Below are positions 43,215-52,411 of a stretch of DNA of 64,000 bases, in pieces. The position numbers and the translations under genes were made by a program. The stretch lies in assembly GCA_016887485.1 (NCBI GenBank), contig CP069394.1, positions 2,294,001 to 2,358,000 on the forward strand. The letters are read 5' to 3'. Origin of the DNA: Chloroflexota bacterium. Its GTDB lineage: Bacteria > Chloroflexota > Anaerolineae > Anaerolineales > Anaerolineaceae. The notes below the pieces were generated by a model. The model worked only from the letters and a program-made list of their open reading frames with translations, did no database searches and was not told the DNA's origin. Position 1 is the stretch's first letter. Every line of letters starts with the position of its first letter.

Positions 43215-43418
43215 CTATTGTTTTGTCTCGCTTTTAAGATATTCGACCAAATCATCCTCATGTCCCAACCTACTAGCAATTATTTCAGACGAATTTATGA
43301 TCATTTCAGTAGGGTCAAACTCTGCAAGTTGTTTGATTAGATCGATAGCTAGTCTCTTAAGCTCTTCCCTAGATATCTGCTCAAAAAACATTTGCATTTC
43401 AATACTTAAATCATCCAT
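43215..43418 (-). CDS. Small acidic hypothetical protein
   Basis: A 67-residue helical protein (FFEQISREELKRLAIDLIKQLAEFD; HEDDLVEYLKSETKQ). No clear ribosome site and no known family. It follows the XRE relic on the same strand and may be part of that former gene cluster. Confidence 0.45.
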   Translation of the reverse strand: MDDLSIEMQMFFEQISREELKRLAIDLIKQLAEFDPTEMIINSSEIIASRLGHEDDLVEYLKSETKQ

Positions 43419-43437
43419 TCGTATTGTTACAATTTCT

Positions 43438-43600
43438 TCATAAAATGGTGGGGGATAAAAATAAGTTAAAAAGCTTCTTCAAATGGAATGTGAGTAAACC
43501 TAAAGTACTTGTATTCGGTTCAGATTTCCCATTCTCAATATCCGAAAACGTTTGTTGATGAAAAAACTATATTCCACATAGCCTACTAAATTATATATCC
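43438..43600 (-). pseudogene. XRE-type helix-turn-helix regulator relic
   Basis: On the minus strand 43560-43438 reads HQQTFSDIENGKSEPNTSTL and continues LGLLTFHLKKLFNLFLSP to a stop, which is the recognition helix and following part of an HTH_3 domain. Upstream bases to ~43600 give GYVEYSFF in a different frame, so the start of the domain is frameshifted and no start codon remains. It is too short for a functional repressor. Confidence 0.6.
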
Positions 43601-43738
43601 TTTTTCTCTTGCCGTTCCCAAAATGTCGTAAACATTAATTATTCTTACGTACATTGCCCAATCGAAAAATGCTCAAAGATTAGCCCGTCTAGGCTTTAAC
43701 CTCCACCCATGCAATTTGGTCCGCCAACTAAAAGCGGC

Positions 43739-43744
43739 TATAAT
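43739..43744 (+). promoter_or_regulatory. -10 box of nadK (leaderless layout)
   Basis: TATAAT ends nine bases before the nadK ATG with no ribosome site between, implying a leaderless transcript. The same segment is preserved as CATAAT in scars A and B. Confidence 0.5.
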
Positions 43745-43753
43745 TAGGGCGAT

Positions 43754-44641
43754 ATGTCCCAACTGCACTCATCCCCCCAAAAGATCGCCGTTTTGGCCAA
43801 TCCGGTCATTGCGGATTCCCTCCTGCTGGCAGAAGATGTTGCCGAATTCCTGCGCGCTGAGGGTGCCGAGGCTGCTGCCGGTTCGTTGAACGATCCGGAC
43901 CTGCGCCAGGCTGTTCAGGCACAGGAATTTGACGCGCTGATCGCTCTGGGTGGGGATGGCACGATGCTGCGGGCCGGTCACCTTTGCGCTCCGGCGGGGA
44001 TTCCCCTGTTGGGGATCAATGTGGGGCATTTCGGTTTCCTGGTGGAGGTCAAGCGGGAGAGCTGGCGCGATATGCTGCCCAAGCTGCTCTCGGGCGATTT
44101 CCGCTATGAAGAGCGGATGATGATTCTGGCGCGCTGCTCCCGACAGGGCTTTGAAGAGACCGCTTTTGACGTGATCAATGATGTGGTGGTGGCCCGGGGA
44201 CGGCATGTGCGCCCAATTGAGGTGGAAGCTGACCTGGAAGGCGCCCGAATCGCCAGATATAGCGCAGATGGGCTGATTGCGGCCACGGCTACCGGCTCCA
44301 CGGCCTATGCCCTGGCTGCCGGCGGACCCATCCTGCCGCCCGAATCGCGTAATATCCTTCTGGTACCGGTTGCGCCGCACTTATCCGTGGACCGCGCTGT
44401 GGTTTTGGCGGAAGGCGCGTCAATTTGCATCACCGTCCGCACAGAGCATGAGGCTGTGGTCAGCGTGGACGGGCAGGAGCCCCTGACGATGGCCAGCGGC
44501 GACTGTGTGCAGGTGCGGGCCCATGAGAAGTCCCTGCATATGATCCGCTTTCAGGACCCCGGTTATTTTTATCGCAACCTCACAGCCTATATGGAACATA
44601 ACCCCTTATTAAGTGTAAAAGCCAATGGAAAATTCAACTGA
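43754..44641 (+). CDS. nadK: NAD kinase
   Basis: A 295-residue ATP-NAD kinase that makes NADP. Motifs: LIALGGDGTML (GGDGT with the catalytic Asp), PAGIPLLGINVGHFGFL, DVINDVVVARG (NE/D motif), and YSADGLIAATATGSTAYALAAGGPIL, which carries the conserved active-site residues. It lies upstream of a zinc-ribbon membrane protein with a 17-base overlap and recN, so the three likely form one operon. The start region is duplicated in two scars upstream, and the intergenic space before it is where the accessory block sits. Confidence 0.95.
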   Translation: MSQLHSSPQKIAVLANPVIADSLLLAEDVAEFLRAEGAEAAAGSLNDPDLRQAVQAQEFDALIALGGDGTMLRAGHLCAPAGIPLLGINVGHFGFLVEVKRESWRDMLPKLLSGDFRYEERMMILARCSRQGFEETAFDVINDVVVARGRHVRPIEVEADLEGARIARYSADGLIAATATGSTAYALAAGGPILPPESRNILLVPVAPHLSVDRAVVLAEGASICITVRTEHEAVVSVDGQEPLTMASGDCVQVRAHEKSLHMIRFQDPGYFYRNLTAYMEHNPLLSVKANGKFN

Positions 44642-45155
44642 ACCCAAAATCACCCCTGAAGAACCGGAAGTCACGCTGCGGTGCAATAAATGCGACCGGC
44701 CGATCACGCCCTCTGAGGCGGTCCTGACCCCGACTGGTTACCGCTGCAAGGATTGTGTCAACCAGCAGCAAAAGGTTTTTGACACCAGCAAGCCTTTGGA
44801 TTATGTCTGGGCGTTTATCGCCACGGTGGTCATCTCCTTTCTCGGGAGTCTGTTGGGCACATTCGTCGGATTTTATATCTTCCTCCTGGCCCCAGCCGCA
44901 GGCGTGGCAGTGGCGGAGGTGGTCCGGCTGATCGTCCGTAAGCGGCGCAGTACGAAATTATTCAAGCTGGTCAGGATTGCCGTGGTTTTGGGCGCTCTGC
45001 CCCTGTTTCTGATTGGCTTGCTCAATGTTATCGTTACCCTGGGTGAAGGGACTTTTTCGCTCTACAGCGTGCTTCCTTTTGCTTATCAGATGCTCTACAT
45101 GATCCTGGCAGCGCCATCCGCCTATTACCGGCTTTCCGGCCGTCGCCGTCCCTGA
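44625..45155 (+). CDS. Zinc-ribbon membrane protein
   Basis: A 176-residue protein. The N-terminal ribbon has two Cys pairs (LRCNKCDRPITPSEAV and YRCKDCVNQQ) that should bind Zn. Three to four membrane helices follow (YVWAFIATVVISFLGSLLGTF, FYIFLLAPAAGVAVAEVVRL, VRIAVVLGALPLFLIGLLNVIV). It overlaps nadK by 17 bases and is followed after 22 bases by recN. Function unknown; conserved position beside nadK/recN might be informative. Confidence 0.8.
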   Translation: MENSTEPKITPEEPEVTLRCNKCDRPITPSEAVLTPTGYRCKDCVNQQQKVFDTSKPLDYVWAFIATVVISFLGSLLGTFVGFYIFLLAPAAGVAVAEVVRLIVRKRRSTKLFKLVRIAVVLGALPLFLIGLLNVIVTLGEGTFSLYSVLPFAYQMLYMILAAPSAYYRLSGRRRP

Positions 45156-45162
45156 TGAATTT

Positions 45163-45171
45163 TGGTAGAAT
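45163..45171 (+). promoter_or_regulatory. Extended -10 box of recN (leaderless layout)
   Basis: TGGTAGAAT (45163-45171) ends six bases before the recN ATG. A separate recN promoter inside the operon is likely. Confidence 0.45.
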
Positions 45172-45177
45172 CAACTT

Positions 45178-46905
45178 ATGCTGACTGAACTTCGCATTGA
45201 AAACTTCGCCATCATCCAAAAACTATCTCTGGAATTTTCCCGGGGCTTGGTGATCTTCACGGGTGAGACCGGCGCTGGCAAATCCATCATTTTGGACGCG
45301 CTGGAAGCTGTCCTCGGCGGGCGGGCGGAAACCAACACCATCCGCACCGGGGATGACCGCGCCCAGATTGAAGCGACGTTTTTCCTGAACCCGGCCATTC
45401 GCGAGCCTGTTCAGCGGCTTTTGGAAGCGGAAGAACTGCTGGATGACCCCGAGTATGTGACCCTTTCCCGTGAAATTCGAAATGAAGGCCGCAACACCGC
45501 CCGGATTAATGGTCGTGTGGTGACGGCTGCGCTCCAACGGGAGATCGGTTCCTATTTGGTGGATATTCACGGGCAGTCCGAGCACCTCTCGCTGCTCCAG
45601 GTCCGCAGCCATCTGCATCTGCTGGATAGCTTCGCAGACCTGGCACCGGAATTAGCCGATTATCGACAGACCTATACCCTGCTGATGGAAGTGCGCCAGC
45701 AGCTGGCAACCCTCCGCCTGAGCGAGCAGGATGCCGCCCGGCGGACGGACATGCTCACTTTCCAGATTCAGGAAATTGACGCCGCTAAATTGAAGGCAGA
45801 CGAGGAAGACGAATTGCGCCAGGAGCGCACCCGCCTGGCAAATGCCGAGAGCCTGGCCAGCCATGCGCAGAACGCGCTGAGCCTGATCGAGGATGATAAC
45901 CCCGAGGTTCGCGGGATCAGTGAGCTCTTGGGTGAGGTGACGGCTTCGCTGCAAAGCCTGGCCCGGATCGATTCTTCCACCACCGCTTATCTTGAAACCG
46001 CCGAGACCAGCCTGGCAGCTTTGCAGGACCTGGCTTTGGAATTGCAGAACTACGCTGAGAATATCGAATTCAACCCCCGCGCCCTCGACCGGATTGAGGA
46101 GCGGATCGACCTCATCAATAACCTGAAGCGAAAATATGGCAACAGCCTGGAAGAAGTGATCGCTTTTGGTGAACGGGCGAGGCGTGAACTGGATTCCATC
46201 ACTCACGCTGAAGAACGGTTAGGTGAGTTGGAAAGCCAGGAAGCTGAACTGTTGGAAGTCCTGGCGCAAAAAGCCGGGGTCCTGAGTGACCGCCGCCATG
46301 CAGCCGCCGAACAACTGGGCGGGCTGGTGGAGGTGGAGCTGGATGACCTGCGAATGGCGAATGCCCGGTTCCAGGCCGCCATCGAGACCCGCCCGGATGA
46401 ACAAGGCATTCCCCTTGGGGATGGCAGCCGGGTGGCTTTTGACAGCACGGGATATGACCGGGTAGCATTTATGGTGGAGACTAACCCCGGTGAAGGCTTC
46501 AAGTCGCTGGTAAAAGTTGCCTCCGGTGGTGAGACCTCCCGCTTGATGCTGGCCCTTAAGGATGTGTTGGCTAATGCGGACCAGGTGCCGACCCTGATCT
46601 TTGATGAGATTGACCAGGGCATTGGCGGCCGGGTTGGGATGACTGTTGGTGAGAAGCTGTGGAGCCTTTCCCGTCAGCACCAGGTGATGTGCATCACCCA
46701 TCTGCCGCAATTAGCGGCATTTGGCGAACAGCACTTGAAGGTCACCAAGCAGATGGTGGATGGCCGGACGATCTCGGATGTGCTTACCCTTTCGGGCAGA
46801 GACCGGCAAGAGGAACTGGCCCAGATGTTGGGGCCGGTGAGTGAAGGAACCCTGCATTCGGTGGAGGAAATCCTTCAGCTTGTGCGGGAACGCACTGAGA
46901 AATAA
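45178..46905 (+). CDS. recN: DNA repair protein RecN
   Basis: A 575-residue SMC-like ATPase for double-strand break repair. N-terminal MLTELRIENFAII leads to Walker A TGETGAGKS. Coiled-coil arms span about 160-370, with a central hinge segment, and the C-terminal half has the ABC signature VASGGETSRLMLALK and Walker B LIFDEIDQGIGGR, then the D-loop/His-switch region VMCITHLPQLAAF. The protein is complete; the start lacks a Shine-Dalgarno site, as in other leaderless genes here. Last gene of the nadK operon, followed by a terminator. Confidence 0.95.
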   Translation: MLTELRIENFAIIQKLSLEFSRGLVIFTGETGAGKSIILDALEAVLGGRAETNTIRTGDDRAQIEATFFLNPAIREPVQRLLEAEELLDDPEYVTLSREIRNEGRNTARINGRVVTAALQREIGSYLVDIHGQSEHLSLLQVRSHLHLLDSFADLAPELADYRQTYTLLMEVRQQLATLRLSEQDAARRTDMLTFQIQEIDAAKLKADEEDELRQERTRLANAESLASHAQNALSLIEDDNPEVRGISELLGEVTASLQSLARIDSSTTAYLETAETSLAALQDLALELQNYAENIEFNPRALDRIEERIDLINNLKRKYGNSLEEVIAFGERARRELDSITHAEERLGELESQEAELLEVLAQKAGVLSDRRHAAAEQLGGLVEVELDDLRMANARFQAAIETRPDEQGIPLGDGSRVAFDSTGYDRVAFMVETNPGEGFKSLVKVASGGETSRLMLALKDVLANADQVPTLIFDEIDQGIGGRVGMTVGEKLWSLSRQHQVMCITHLPQLAAFGEQHLKVTKQMVDGRTISDVLTLSGRDRQEELAQMLGPVSEGTLHSVEEILQLVRERTEK

Positions 46906-46911
46906 CAACAG

Positions 46912-46936
46912 AAAATCGCCAATTTGGCGATTTTTT
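46912..46936 (+). terminator. Terminator of recN
   Basis: AAAATCGCC (46912-46920) and GGCGATTTT (46926-46934) with a 5-base loop and T-run. Confidence 0.85.
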
Positions 46937-47021
46937 GTTTGTCAGCGTGATTTTTAGTTTACAATAGATGAAGCCGAAAAGAGGTCACTTCACACCACAA
47001 CTCCTCAGGAAGGAGAGAGCT

Positions 47022-48278
47022 ATGCCAAGTCTTAATGATGTACTTGCGGTGATCTTGGGAGGTGGTCAGGGTAAGCGCCTCTACCCGCTAACCATGCTGC
47101 GTTCCAAACCCGCTGTCCCGTTTGCCGGAAAATATCGTTTGATTGATATCCCCATTAGTAACTGCATCAACTCCAATATTTTCCGAATTGCTGTCCTGAC
47201 TCAATTTAATTCCGTTTCCCTCCACCGGCATATCTCCGGTACCTACAATTTTGATAATTTCCATGTCGGGGGGGTCCAGATTTGGGCTGCCGAACAAACT
47301 ATGGAGCATACGGAATGGTATCAGGGCACTGCAGACGCCGTCCGCAAACAGTTGTTTCAAATTCAGATGTCCCCGTCCAAATATGTTCTGATCCTGGCCG
47401 GTGACCACCTTTACCGGATGGATTATTCCAAGATGGCGCAATGTCACTGGGATAATAAAGCCGATGTCACCGTGGCTGTGCAGCCGATCGGCAGGGAGCA
47501 CGCCTCCTCGTTTGGCATTCTGAAGTGTAACGAACAAGGTCAGATTGTTGATTTTGCTGAGAAGCCCAAAGATGCCGCTGTATTGGATTCATTTGTCTCT
47601 CGTGATGACCCCGAGAAACCCTACCTGGCCTCAATGGGCATTTACTTCTTCAACCAGGACACGCTGGTAAAGACACTGTCCTTGCGCCAGGGCGGCCAAA
47701 ATTTTGATGATTTTGGCTATGACATCATCCCTCATTGCGTCAAGAATGGCCTGAAGGTTCAGGTCTATGAATTTGAAGGCTATTGGCGTGATATTGGGAC
47801 GATCCGCTCGTTTTATGAAACTAACCTGGAAATGACTCGACCCAAACCGCCGTTTGATATCTATGACCAATCCCTCAGGCTCTATACCCATGCCCGTTTC
47901 CTGCCTGGATCACAAATGGCCAATTGTAAAATGCATGATGTGTTGATTGGGGAGGGCTGCAACATTCAGGATGCGACCATTGAGCATTCGATTATAGGTC
48001 TTAGGAGTATGATCAAAGGTGACACCCGGATCAAGGATTCGATAATGATGGGGGCGGACTACTACGATGATTCCGGTGATATCCCGATGGGTATCGGTGA
48101 GAATTGCGATATCGAAGGCGCGATCATTGATAAAAACGTTCGGATGGGTGCTAATGTGGTGATCAGGCCCTTCCCGCTGGGTACGGAGCTGGAGACGGAT
48201 ATGTACTCCGTCAAGGATGGCATCGTGGTGATCCCCAAACGGGCCATTGTCCCTTCCGGCACCCGGATTGAACCCTAA
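47022..48278 (+). CDS. glgC: Glucose-1-phosphate adenylyltransferase
   Basis: A 418-residue ADP-glucose pyrophosphorylase for glycogen synthesis. The N-terminal nucleotidyltransferase starts VILGGGQGKRLYPLT, with SKPAVPFAGKYRLIDIPISNC, GDHLYRMDY (metal/catalytic Asp), FAEKPKDA and the sugar-binding YWRDIGTI. The C-terminal left-handed beta-helix (about 290-418) is intact. ATG 47022 follows AAGGAGAGAG; an in-frame ATG at 46968 lies just after TACAAT (46960-46965), the likely -10 box, so it is in the leader. A terminator follows. Confidence 0.95.
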   Translation: MPSLNDVLAVILGGGQGKRLYPLTMLRSKPAVPFAGKYRLIDIPISNCINSNIFRIAVLTQFNSVSLHRHISGTYNFDNFHVGGVQIWAAEQTMEHTEWYQGTADAVRKQLFQIQMSPSKYVLILAGDHLYRMDYSKMAQCHWDNKADVTVAVQPIGREHASSFGILKCNEQGQIVDFAEKPKDAAVLDSFVSRDDPEKPYLASMGIYFFNQDTLVKTLSLRQGGQNFDDFGYDIIPHCVKNGLKVQVYEFEGYWRDIGTIRSFYETNLEMTRPKPPFDIYDQSLRLYTHARFLPGSQMANCKMHDVLIGEGCNIQDATIEHSIIGLRSMIKGDTRIKDSIMMGADYYDDSGDIPMGIGENCDIEGAIIDKNVRMGANVVIRPFPLGTELETDMYSVKDGIVVIPKRAIVPSGTRIEP

Positions 48279-48306
48279 TCCAGATAACCTCTGATGAAAT
48301 AGAAAG

Positions 48307-48335
48307 AAAGACGCTCAAAAAGAGCGTCTTTTTTG
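48307..48335 (+). terminator. Terminator of glgC
   Basis: AAAGACGCTC and GAGCGTCTTT around aaaaa, then TTTT. Confidence 0.85.
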
Positions 48336-48366
48336 TTTTCGGGTGTTAATTGATTCAAGCAACCCC

Positions 48367-48375
48367 TGCTATAAT
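48367..48375 (+). promoter_or_regulatory. Extended -10 box of the DUF89 gene (leaderless layout)
   Basis: TGCTATAAT (48367-48375) ends seven bases before ATG 48383. Confidence 0.5.
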
Positions 48376-48382
48376 AATCCGC

Positions 48383-49234
48383 ATGAAAACATACCTTGAT
48401 TGTTACCACTGTACCCTGCGCCAGGCCCTGCAGGCCGCTCGCATGGCTGACGCTAACCCTGAACAGCAACATCAGGTGGTTCAGGAAACTCTTTCCATTC
48501 TCCAGTCTTTTCCACCTGGTGAGACCCCGGCTGAAATCGCTTCGGAAGTACATGCTTTAGTGCGGGAATTGACCGGGAAAGATGACCCTTATATGAGGGT
48601 CAAGCGGGAATCCACCGAGAAAGCTTTGTCCCTGCTGCCGGAATTGCGTCGGATCGTGGCGGAGGCGGATGATCCTTTGGAATCAGCCGTGCGGATGAGC
48701 ATCGCCGGGAATATCATTGACTTTGGCCCCGGCCCGGAATATGATCTTTGGGAAGTGGTGGAACGTGTTCAGAAGCAGCCTTTTGCGGTTGACCGGATGG
48801 CAGAACTGAAGGCGGCGATTGAGTCAGCCAGTTCAATTCTCTATTTGGGTGATAACGCCGGTGAAGCGGTCTTTGATAAGGTGTTGATTGAAATGCTGGA
48901 TAAGCCGGTTACCTATGTGGTTAAAGGGGGCCCGGTTTTGAACGATGTGACCTTGCAGGATGCTTTGGATGCTGGTCTTGATGAGGTGGCCGAGATCATT
49001 GACAATGGCAACCGGATTATTGGGACCGTCATCTCAGCCGGCAGTCCGGCTTTTCTGGAACGCTTCAACAATGCGGAGTTGATTCTTTCCAAAGGCATGG
49101 GAAACTATGAGACCCTTTCCGCAGTGGAAGCGCCAATCTTTTTCCTGCTGCAGGTTAAATGTACGGTGGTTGGTGCGGACCTGGGCGTGCCCAATGGCAG
49201 TGTGGTGGTGGCAACCGGCCCGCAATCGGCCTGA
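48383..49234 (+). CDS. DUF89/ARMT1-type damage-control phosphatase
   Basis: A 283-residue member of the DUF89 family of metal-dependent phosphatases that hydrolyse damaged or excess phosphometabolites. The start has CYHCTLRQALQAAR, the N-terminal Cys motif of bacterial/archaeal subfamily I. The catalytic core has GDNAGE (Asp/Asn metal ligands), VKGGPVLNDVTLQD and LSKGMGNYE, and the closing VVGADLGVPNGSVV. ATG 48383 is chosen because it starts with MKTYLDC and lies seven bases after the -10 box; an earlier in-frame codon at 48350 would start before the promoter. Confidence 0.85.
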   Translation: MKTYLDCYHCTLRQALQAARMADANPEQQHQVVQETLSILQSFPPGETPAEIASEVHALVRELTGKDDPYMRVKRESTEKALSLLPELRRIVAEADDPLESAVRMSIAGNIIDFGPGPEYDLWEVVERVQKQPFAVDRMAELKAAIESASSILYLGDNAGEAVFDKVLIEMLDKPVTYVVKGGPVLNDVTLQDALDAGLDEVAEIIDNGNRIIGTVISAGSPAFLERFNNAELILSKGMGNYETLSAVEAPIFFLLQVKCTVVGADLGVPNGSVVVATGPQSA

Positions 49235-49299
49235 GTGGGTCTGAACCATTAGAGGTTTAATCAGATATAATTATATGGATTTGCGCCCGCATCAAAACA

Positions 49300-49320
49300 A
49301 CCCTTAGATTATCTTAGGGT
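49300..49320 (+). other. Short hairpin upstream of the P-type ATPase
   Basis: ACCCTTAGA and TCTTAGGGT pair with one mismatch around TTA, about 60 bases before the ATPase start. It may be the terminator of the DUF89 gene without a T-tract or an element of the leader. Confidence 0.35.
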
Positions 49321-49380
49321 AACAAAAACGCTGGTGGGTAAAATTATTATTTGAATTTTTACTTACAGGAGTATTCATAT

Positions 49381-52248
49381 ATGAACGAAGACAGTCTCGT
49401 TTCAGAAAAGACCACCGGAAAGGGTGTGTCCATTTCCTGGCATTCCATGTCCAACGTGGACGTTTTAGAGAAGCTCGAAACGCCGTTGGAGGAAGGGCTT
49501 TCAACTGAGGAAGTTAAGGCACGCCAGGAAAAATATGGCCTCAATGAGTTAACCGAGGCGCCCCCCACAACCTTTTGGGAGATGCTTTGGGCTCAGATTA
49601 ACAGTTTTGTGATCTACATGCTGCTGGCGGCATCGATTATTTCAGCTCTGCTGGGTGATTATGTGGAAGCTATCGCTATTCTGGCGATTGTGGTTCTCAA
49701 TGCCATCATGGGCATCATTCAAGAAAGCCAGGCTGAAGCTGCTTTGGCGGCATTGAAGAAGCTGGCCGCCCCCGAATCTTCGGTTTTGCGCGATGGGCAC
49801 AGGATTTCAGTCCCCGCCGCCCAATTGGTGCCGGGCGATATTGTTTTCCTGGAAGCAGGCAACTATATCCCTGCGGATGTCCGTCTGCTTGAAGCTGTGA
49901 ACTTGCGGGTGGATGAGGCTTCGCTGACCGGTGAATCGCTGCCGGTTGAGAAGAACGCCCAAACCCGTTTGGAAGCGGATATCCCGCTGGGCGACCGGAA
50001 AAACACAGCCTTCATGGGCACCCTGGTCAATTATGGCCGCGGTAAAGGTGTGGTCGTTTCCATCGGTATGGAAACTCAGTTGGGTATGATCGCCACCATG
50101 CTCCAATCCGTTGAAAATGAAGAGACACCACTTCAGCGCCGGCTGGACCAACTTGGCAAAGTGCTGGGTTGGGGTTCGCTGGCGGTTTGTGGCCTGGTCT
50201 TTGTGATCGGTGCGGTTCGTTTTATTGCTGATAGTGGTTTTGGCAACATCTTAAGCCCCGCTGCCTTGGAGGAGTTCACTAACCTCTTTATGATCGCCGT
50301 CTCCCTGGCGATTGCGGCCGTGCCTGAAGGTCTTCCCGCTGTGGTGACCATCAGCCTGGCACTGGGTATGCGCGAGATGGTTCGCCGCCACGCCCTGATC
50401 CGCAAACTTTCCTCGGTTGAGACCCTGGGCTCCGCCACCGTGATCTGCTCCGATAAGACCGGTACCCTCACTCAGAATGAGATGACCGTGACCCGCATCT
50501 GGTCAGGTGACCAATTCGTGGACGTGACCGGCAGTGGGTATGCTCCAAAAGGTGATTTCACGGTCAATAATGAAAAAGTCTCGCTGGATAAATATCCAGC
50601 GGTTAAAACCTCGCTCTGGTTGGGCACCCTGAATAACGACTCTCAGCTGGAACACGCCGGTGAACAGGATGGTCAGGAGACCTTCCGGATGATCGGGGAC
50701 CCCACCGAAGGCGCTATCCTAGTGGCTGCTTTGAAAGCTGGCGCTTCGGCTAAGGCTCTGAATGTCGCCTATCCCCGCCAGCAGGAGATTCCTTTTGACT
50801 CTACCCGCAAACGGATGGTTACGATCCATTCCGTTGAAAAGCCGGAAGATAGCGATATTTCACCTCTGGCGGAAGATGAAAAGCGTGAATGGCATATCAT
50901 CGCCGTCAAGGGTGCGCCGGATGTCGTTTTGAACCTCTGTTCCCATATTCAAACCATGACTAATGGCGACGAGAAGCTGACTGATGATCGCCGCAAGCAA
51001 GTTTTGGCTGCTAATGACGCCATGACCGGCAGTGCGCTGCGCGTGTTGGGCGTTGCTTATCGGATGCTTCCGGTTTTACCGGATGAAATCAACAGCGAAG
51101 AGCTGGAAAAGGACCTCACTTTCGTTGGCCTGATCGGCATGATTGATCCTGCCCGGACAGAGGTCAAGGAAGCTCTTAATACTGCTCGTGACGCCGGCAT
51201 TCGCACGATCATGATCACTGGTGACTATCCCAATACCGCCCGTGCCATTGCAGAAGAAATTGGTCTGCTCCAGGCTGGGCATAAGGTGATGACCGGTGCT
51301 GAGATCAATCATCTCTCAGATGAGGAAATGATCCAGAACGTGATGGAAACCGATGTCTATGCCCGGGTCAGCCCTGAGCATAAGATGCGTATTGTGGATG
51401 CCCTGCGAGCCAATGATGAAGTGGTCGCTATGACCGGCGACGGCGTCAACGACGCCCCTGCCATCAAACGGGCCGACATTGGCGTGGCAATGGGGATCAC
51501 GGGCACGGACGTGGCCAAGGGCACAGCCGACATGGTCCTGACCGATGATAACTACGCCAGCATTGTTTCCGCCGTGGAACAAGGCCGGGTGATTTACAGC
51601 AACATCCGTAAGTTTGTCTATTACCTGCTTTCCTGTAATGCTGCTGAGATCATGGTGATCTTCCTGGCGACATTATTCGGCTGGCCTGTCCCGCTGACAG
51701 CGATCCAGCTCCTGTGGCTCAACCTGGTGACGGATGGCGCCCCAGCGCTTGCTTTGGGCACTGAACCGGGCGACCCCGATATCATGGATCAGCCCCCACG
51801 ACCGACCAACGAGCCGATCATCAATAAATTCATGCTGGTTGGCATTGTGGTGCAGACGATTGCGATCACAGCCGTGACTCTGGGCGCTTTTGCTCTTGGA
51901 TTAAACCAGGGGAGCCTTGAGTTTGCGGAGACGATGGCTTTCGTCACCCTCAGTATCTCAGAATTGTTCCGGGCTTTTACTGCACGCTCTGAGTATTACC
52001 CGCTGTTGAAGATTGGTTTGCTAAAGAACAAATTGATGAACTGGGCGGTGCTGGGTTCACTGGTGCTCATTATGCTGGTGATCTACATCCCCTTCCTGCA
52101 GCCCATTTTCAATACAGCAGCACTGGGCTGGGCGCAATGGCTGGAAATCCTCCCATTGATCCTGGTGCCATCGGCTGCGGCTGAAGTGACCAAGTTTGCC
52201 ATGCAGAAGAAGATCCAGAAGGCTCGCGAAGAACGTTTGGCGCAATAA
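49381..52248 (+). CDS. P2-type cation ATPase (Ca2+-transporting type)
   Basis: A 955-residue membrane ATPase. Order: N-terminal cytoplasmic segment; M1-M2 (ending in [19 protein letters not shown]); actuator domain with TGES in [12 protein letters not shown]3-M4 with the cation-binding PEGLP ([17 protein letters not shown]); phosphorylation site DKTGTLT with Asp358; nucleotide domain with GDPTEGA; hinge [20 protein letters not shown]; then about six more helices with NAAE and [13 protein letters not shown]. These residues match SERCA/PMCA-like bacterial pumps. AGGAG precedes ATG 49381. A terminator follows. Confidence 0.92.
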   Translation: MNEDSLVSEKTTGKGVSISWHSMSNVDVLEKLETPLEEGLSTEEVKARQEKYGLNELTEAPPTTFWEMLWAQINSFVIYMLLAASIISALLGDYVEAIAILAIVVLNAIMGIIQESQAEAALAALKKLAAPESSVLRDGHRISVPAAQLVPGDIVFLEAGNYIPADVRLLEAVNLRVDEASLTGESLPVEKNAQTRLEADIPLGDRKNTAFMGTLVNYGRGKGVVVSIGMETQLGMIATMLQSVENEETPLQRRLDQLGKVLGWGSLAVCGLVFVIGAVRFIADSGFGNILSPAALEEFTNLFMIAVSLAIAAVPEGLPAVVTISLALGMREMVRRHALIRKLSSVETLGSATVICSDKTGTLTQNEMTVTRIWSGDQFVDVTGSGYAPKGDFTVNNEKVSLDKYPAVKTSLWLGTLNNDSQLEHAGEQDGQETFRMIGDPTEGAILVAALKAGASAKALNVAYPRQQEIPFDSTRKRMVTIHSVEKPEDSDISPLAEDEKREWHIIAVKGAPDVVLNLCSHIQTMTNGDEKLTDDRRKQVLAANDAMTGSALRVLGVAYRMLPVLPDEINSEELEKDLTFVGLIGMIDPARTEVKEALNTARDAGIRTIMITGDYPNTARAIAEEIGLLQAGHKVMTGAEINHLSDEEMIQNVMETDVYARVSPEHKMRIVDALRANDEVVAMTGDGVNDAPAIKRADIGVAMGITGTDVAKGTADMVLTDDNYASIVSAVEQGRVIYSNIRKFVYYLLSCNAAEIMVIFLATLFGWPVPLTAIQLLWLNLVTDGAPALALGTEPGDPDIMDQPPRPTNEPIINKFMLVGIVVQTIAITAVTLGAFALGLNQGSLEFAETMAFVTLSISELFRAFTARSEYYPLLKIGLLKNKLMNWAVLGSLVLIMLVIYIPFLQPIFNTAALGWAQWLEILPLILVPSAAAEVTKFAMQKKIQKAREERLAQ

Positions 52249-52267
52249 GCCTTACCCATTTGAAACC

Positions 52268-52300
52268 AAAGGCTGTCAGTGAAAACTGGCAGCCTTTTTA
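52268..52300 (+). terminator. Terminator of the P-type ATPase
   Basis: AAAGGCTGTCAGT and ACTGGCAGCCTTT (13 pairs, one G-T) around gaaa, with T-run. Confidence 0.85.
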
Positions 52301-52411
52301 GCTTAAAATCAGCAGTATTTTAAGGCCTCGGATTGAACCGCTTTTCGATACGGCTTATAATGAGATGAATATTGGGAGTGACCCAAAATCAATACCAGGA
52401 GAGTCGTTTGT

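Noticed and set aside
45652-46710. Several minus-strand frames of 130-185 codons inside recN
   Set aside because: Antisense shadows of RecN, low-complexity and without start signals.
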